This document shows positions 59,341 through 64,000 of a stretch of 64,000 nt of DNA, piece after piece. The DNA is from Synaphobranchus kaupii (lineage: Eukaryota > Chordata > Actinopteri > Anguilliformes > Synaphobranchidae). The DNA is taken from assembly GCA_029718625.1 (NCBI GenBank), contig CM056376.1, forward strand, positions 113,356,402 through 113,420,401, in the 5' to 3' direction. Each line of letters starts with the position of its first letter. The stretch's first letter is position 1. A program made the translations under genes and the position numbers. Under the pieces are notes generated by a model, which saw nothing but the letters and a program-made list of their open reading frames with translations, was not told the DNA's origin and did no database searches.

Positions 59341-60626
59341 TCATCTTTAAGTTACGCCGTGGGCCAGCTACAGCTGCTAGCAGAAACCCAGTGAGCGTAT
59401 TGGGACTGTCGACCTGCTTCCCATAAACATTCCGATTCATTGTCAGCCTTCGCGTTGCTCTCCTCCTGTGCTTCGAGTTACTCCTCAGCTTTCAAACCCC
59501 TGGAATGTTGACTGCGGATACGTTCACACCGCTGGGAGGGGGCAGACAGAGCCAATGAGCTTTGATTTTCAGCGTCAGTTAGTGGTGTGTGTGAGTCTTT
59601 CTTTTTTAGGTGTTTTCATTACAGACTGAACTCTCAGGCACCTTGTGAGCCTGTGTTATTCAGGGAGGACAATCTGCCTGCCATCTGCACATCATTTGAA
59701 TCCTGCGCCGTCAATGTGCAGTTGCTAAAGCTATAAAGATAAATTATATCTGTGTTTGCTGAATGAAAACACACACATACTGTACACACACACACATATA
59801 CTCACAGACATCCATAAATAGTTAGCACTTGCATAAATACACATAGACAATTAAAACAAGAACATATTTGCATAAAATCAAGCACTCATATGTGCCCACA
59901 TACACACTCACACATACACACAAAAGTATGTCTTACATAAATACAGGCACACATGTACAGAGACACACACGCACACAGGGGGTTGCCAGATGCCTGGGAT
60001 CCGACATTTCAGTTGACAACATTTCCAATACTTCCCCCTGAATCTCATTTAAAATGTAAAAATTCCTATCTATCATTGATTCCCACACATGATGTAAAAT
60101 CCTCTACATCCCCTTGGATAGAAAGCTTGTTTTCCACATCATTGAACCAAAAAGAGAAGGATTAAAGTTCAGCAGGGAATTTAGTAGCAGTGTTGCTGTT
60201 AGCGGTTCAGTTAGGTTCATAATTACCATGGATACAGCGGAACTTCAGGGTGTTCCTAGCCTGCTTGTTCGGGGATAGTCATTGTGAGTGGCAATCACTG
60301 GAACTCTTCAGTGGGGACAGGAACTTTTGCCAGGGATAGGAAGTGTCATTGTCTGGGAGCTTGCAATTAATTGTCTTTGAGCCCACAGTATAGCAGGGGA
60401 ACAGGGCAGAGACCCACAATGTCAAACACATGAGAATTCAGCTGGATGCTATTCCTGCCAAGATCTTCATTTCCCTGCCACATATACAGAGATCCTAAAG
60501 AAGAGAAGAAAACATAGGAGATGATGAATAAGACCAGAAAAACTGCCAGACAGCTGTCTCTGTTTCTCTTGGAAAATAATAAGAAATAAAAATGACAAAA
60601 AACTGTATTGCACATTTTATACTGTG

Positions 60627-60629
60627 TAT

Positions 60630-60716
<87 letters not shown>

Positions 60717-60728
60717 TTCATTTATTTT
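60627..60728. repeat. TTTA microsatellite
   Basis: About 25 units of (TTTA). Confidence 0.97.
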
Positions 60729-60894
60729 TCTTATTTTGCTTACCCTGTGTGGGAAATTATGACATGCACGTATTTATGTGAATATTTTTAAATATCAGTT
60801 TTTATCGCTTTGCTGTTGTTCTGATTAAAATATGGAACTGGCTCCAAATATGAGTAAAGCAAGGCTCAGAGCTATAAAAACAAATGTAGCATTG

Positions 60895-61055
60895 ATAAGC
60901 CAGGGTTGAGGACCCAAACAGACCCTGCGGCTCTCTAAGACCAGGGTTGGGGACCCAGCATACCCTCCAGCTCTCCAGGACCAGGGTTGGGGACCCAAGC
61001 AGATCCTGTGGCTTTCTAGGGCCAGAACTGCATACCCTGCGGCTCTTCAAGAGTT
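60895..61055. repeat. Tandem pieces of a MITE terminus
   Basis: The phrase ccagggttggggacccaa or a close variant occurs three times (about 60901, 60941 and 60981), alternating with ctctccaggacc-like words. This matches the termini of the elements at 8887 and 22795. Confidence 0.7.
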
Positions 61056-61059
61056 TGGG

Positions 61060-62570
61060 CTTAAATGTATGGAACCAGCACAGTGGTGAGTCAGATAAGG
61101 TTGTTTCTCTAGTCTTTCACAGAAAAACTATTATTGTCTTTATCTATCCCTGTCTTTGTCACTTCTTTTCACGTTGCACTCTATATTGGAAATCAGCTTG
61201 TGTGAACTCATTTATTAGAGACTCAAGACCCCGCCACAGAACTAAAAATATTAATCAATTAAGCAGTCCACCCGGCGCTGACCACATCGTAACAGCTCCC
61301 GTGGAGTGAGGAGGAGGCCCTGGCTTCCGTTTCATGTGCAGATGAAAATGTTGCGTAAAACACACACAAAGGGTGATTGTGCGTCTAAAGTGCAATGTGA
61401 GGCTCTGAGTTTAGCCTCCTTAGCTTTCTTTTTCTACACAGCCGCAGCATTTTAAAATGGTAAAATTCCCTCAGAGGCACTGAGGCACTAATTCACACTG
61501 CAGCCATGAGGTTTATCGCTTGAATGTATCGTAGGATCAGGTATGGGGGGATTTGGGTGATACAGGTAGAGCAGCTATATCATATTCTCCCGTAATACTA
61601 CAGTACTTTATGTGCATAATGAGTACTTTATCAGAGCCTATCAGGAATCTGTATTCTGATGTTGTAATAATGCGGCAGCCTGTGCAGAACAGTACCGTTC
61701 ATGATTAAGATCTTATTCAAGTTTGCAAGGGATCTTTGGCACATAGTTACACAGAGGAAGAGGCTGGACATGGAACAGTGTGCTTATCGCGGTTAGCGCT
61801 GGCATCCGTGGAGGTTTCTGGAACAAAAAAAATACAACAAAAAAAAAACGTGCCCAAGCAAACCTTCGCTTGTTAAACAGTAATCTCCAGAGAGCGTGTG
61901 GCGAAACGGCGACTGCGATGGCCACGGTACTGATCTCCGACGGTGCGATATCTCAGGCGTGTGCTCGAGTGGAAAAACGAGCTGAGGCTCAGCTCAGATG
62001 CCATCTGATCTGCTGTAGTCACAACACCTCCGGCTTCTCCAGGGCCGAGAGCCACTTCTCTAAGGATTAAGAAAGTCTGTTTACTTAGCTGTTTCAGTCC
62101 TTAAGACAACTCTTTAAAAATGCTAAATGAGTTGCCTCATGGTGCTCTTTTTCTATTCCATATGGTGCCAGTGGATACACAGAGTAAGAACTGATAAGTG
62201 ATTAAAGACTGGCGAAAGTGGGCACACTCTTATCTTATTCAGAGAAACCAGTGTACTTACTGGCATTCTGGCTGAGTGGATATCAAAATAAAAGCCTCTG
62301 TGAGCTTCTGTGGAAAAAAAAGGGTCTTTGACAAAACAGAGTAAGCCAGGAGTCAAAATATAAGCCTGTGGCGGCCCGTCACAAAGACAAAGATTTGACA
62401 AAAATGTGGCTGGAGAACTGAATGAATGAATACATCTCTTTTTTTCATTTGTCTTTCTTCCTTTCTCCTTTATTATTTTCTCCCTTTCTTATTTAAGACT
62501 AGACCAAGCAACTCTGACTGACAGTTACTGTACATAATGGTTGCCTGCTCTTACCAGCATTTTAATTTAC
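61060..62570. other. Low-repeat intergenic stretch
   Basis: No gene or named repeat seen. Around 61225-61310 there is AT-rich text with aaaatattaatcaattaagc next to GC-rich sequence, of the sort seen in regulatory elements. This is suggestive only. Confidence 0.35.
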
Positions 62571-62579
62571 TCTACCCCC

Positions 62580-62868
62580 CGATGGCAGTATGATTGTGAC
62601 CCTGATGGCGGTTTGATTCTGACCCTGACTGCGGTTTGATTCTGACCCTGATGGCGGTTTGATTCTGACCCTGAAGGTGGTTTGAATCTGACCCTGACAG
62701 CGGTTTGATTCTGACCCTAATGGCGGTTTGATTCTGACCCTGACGGCGGTTTGATCTGATCTTGATGGCGGTTTGATTCTGACCCTGACGGCGGTTTGAT
62801 TCTGACCCTGATGGCGGTTTGATTCTGACCCTGACGGCAGTTTGATTCTGACCCTGACAGCGACGGCG
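62580..62868. repeat. 23-bp minisatellite, about 12 copies
   Basis: Units with ggcggtttgattctgaccct recur every 23 bp, with g/a and deletion variants. Confidence 0.96.
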
Positions 62869-63094
62869 ATCGGTTTCCTTTCCTTAACTGGAACTCGGCC
62901 TAATCTCGTTCATAAAAAAAACACCTTTTCTCTGGAGGCTTCAACACGAAACATATCCGCCATTTCCACTAATTCATCTCTCCTGCCCACCTGTGCCCCC
63001 CCCGACAATGACTAAACGGCAGAGATCTCGTTATGTGCCATAAGTTCAGAGAGTGGAGGAGGCAGCGGAACACAGCCCCCACACACTCCTTCTT

Positions 63095-63136
63095 TGTGTG
63101 TGTCTGTCTGTGTGTGTGTGTGTGTGTGTGTGTGCA
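63095..63136. repeat. GT microsatellite
   Basis: (GT)n with a short GTCT part. Confidence 0.95.
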
Positions 63137-63254
63137 CGCGTGCACATCTGCGTTTATATTTGGGAGTGACTTTATTGCAACAACTACTTAATTGAACTAT
63201 TCATTCAATCCAACAGCCTCTTCTTTAAGCTGTTGCGTGGTGGTTTTGCAGCCA

Positions 63255-63845
63255 GTGAGCCGCAGTGTGAGAGCACACAGAGGGGGAGGGGCCCCACAGT
63301 GTGAGAGCACATAGAGGGGGAGGGGCCACAGTGTGAGCACACAGAGGGGGAGGGGCAACAATGTGAGAGCACACAGAGGGGGAGGGGCCACAGTGTGAGC
63401 ACACAGAGGGGGAGGGGCAACAATGTGAGAGCACACAGAGGGGGAGGGGCCGCAGTGTGAGAGCACACAGAGTGGGAGGGGCCACAGTGTGGGAGCACGC
63501 AGAGGGGGAGGGGCCACAGTGTGAGAGCACACAGAGGGGGAGGGGCAACAATGTGAGAGTACACAGAAAGGGAGGGGGCCACAGTGTGATTGAGAGAACA
63601 CGGATGCAGAGGGGGGAGGGGCTACAGTGTGATTGAGAGAACACAGAGGGGGAGGGGCCACAGTGTGATCGTTAGCACACAGGGGGAGGGCGGCCTACAG
63701 TGTGATTGAGAACACATGGAGGGCGGGGGGGCCACAGTGTGATTGAGAGCACACAGAGGGGGAGGGGCCACAGTGTGATTGACAACACACAGAGGGGGAG
63801 GGGTCACAGTGTGATTGAGAGCACACAGAGGGGGAGGGGCCATAA
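63255..63845. repeat. About 32-bp minisatellite, about 17 copies, two subfamilies
   Basis: Units contain cagtgtgagagcacacagag and a gggggagggg run. The first ten lack a small insertion. The last seven, from about 63575, carry attg after gtg (cagtgtgattgagagcacac). Copy lengths range from about 30 to 43 bp. Proline/cysteine/leucine-rich frames on the minus strand are artefacts. Confidence 0.96.
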
Positions 63846-64000
63846 AGGCTGGGCTAGGTTTGCCTGCAGCAAGAGAACCAGAAAGAGGAGCCCTGTTTCA
63901 GAAAAAGCCTGGACAAAGACTCCATTGTGTCAGGGAAGACAGTGATAAAACCGCTCTGGGGCCAGGGAAAGAGGGCTGCAAACGGATGTGGTACGAGATG

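Noticed and set aside
63197..63843. Proline/cysteine-rich minus-strand frames near the right edge
   Set aside because: Translations of the roughly 32-bp tandem array.

Overview
This window is vertebrate nuclear DNA, most likely from a teleost fish. One large protein-coding exon sits in repeat-rich, otherwise non-coding sequence. The exon (minus strand, 10279-15384) is the first coding exon of fat4, the giant Fat-family protocadherin. Tc1-like remnants, BED/hAT remnants, L2/Rex-like and L1-like LINE ends, a solo LTR and abundant CA/GT microsatellites all fit a ray-finned fish. A tRNA-type SINE near 3.1 kb ends in a GGATA-loop stem and a (TGTAA)n tail. This is the tail type described for the eel UnaL2/UnaSINE elements, so an elopomorph (eel or tarpon group) is plausible but not proven.

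Layout. Positions 1-10278 are the 5' part of fat4 intron 1, read on the minus strand; exon 2 is not in the window. This intron segment holds a 61-bp minisatellite, the SINE, several microsatellites and MITE-like pieces. Positions 10279-15384 encode 1702 residues: a signal peptide and the first 16 cadherin repeats, ending at a clean GT splice donor. Positions 15385 to about 16150 hold the 5' UTR and probable promoter. From there to 64000 I find no host gene, so this is upstream intergenic sequence of at least 47 kb, consistent with fat4 lying beside a gene desert in other vertebrates.

The intergenic part is a mosaic. It contains two LINE 3' ends facing each other tail to tail (20.4-21.9 kb), a Tc1 relic (24.3 kb), a repeat split by a younger L1-like insertion (28.0-29.0 kb), Harbinger-like and TTAA-flanked MITEs (32.2, 33.0, 33.3 and 53.5 kb), a 31-copy 44-bp minisatellite (35.2-36.6 kb), a solo LTR with a 5-bp target duplication (37.6-38.5 kb), a deleted BED/hAT element (47.2-48.3 kb), a 25-bp minisatellite (48.8-49.6 kb), and 23-bp and roughly 32-bp arrays near the right edge. 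A hairpin-bearing MITE-like family occurs four times. The stretches at 50-51 kb, 54-56 kb and 58-62 kb are less repetitive and are the best places to look for conserved fat4 regulatory elements.

I see no operon, CRISPR array, prokaryotic system or clearly new multi-gene system. The unusual material is repeat architecture and possible non-coding elements, not a new protein system. Many apparent open frames, including the 281-codon frame over the 25-bp array and the frames over CA/GT tracts, are by-products of tandem repeats.
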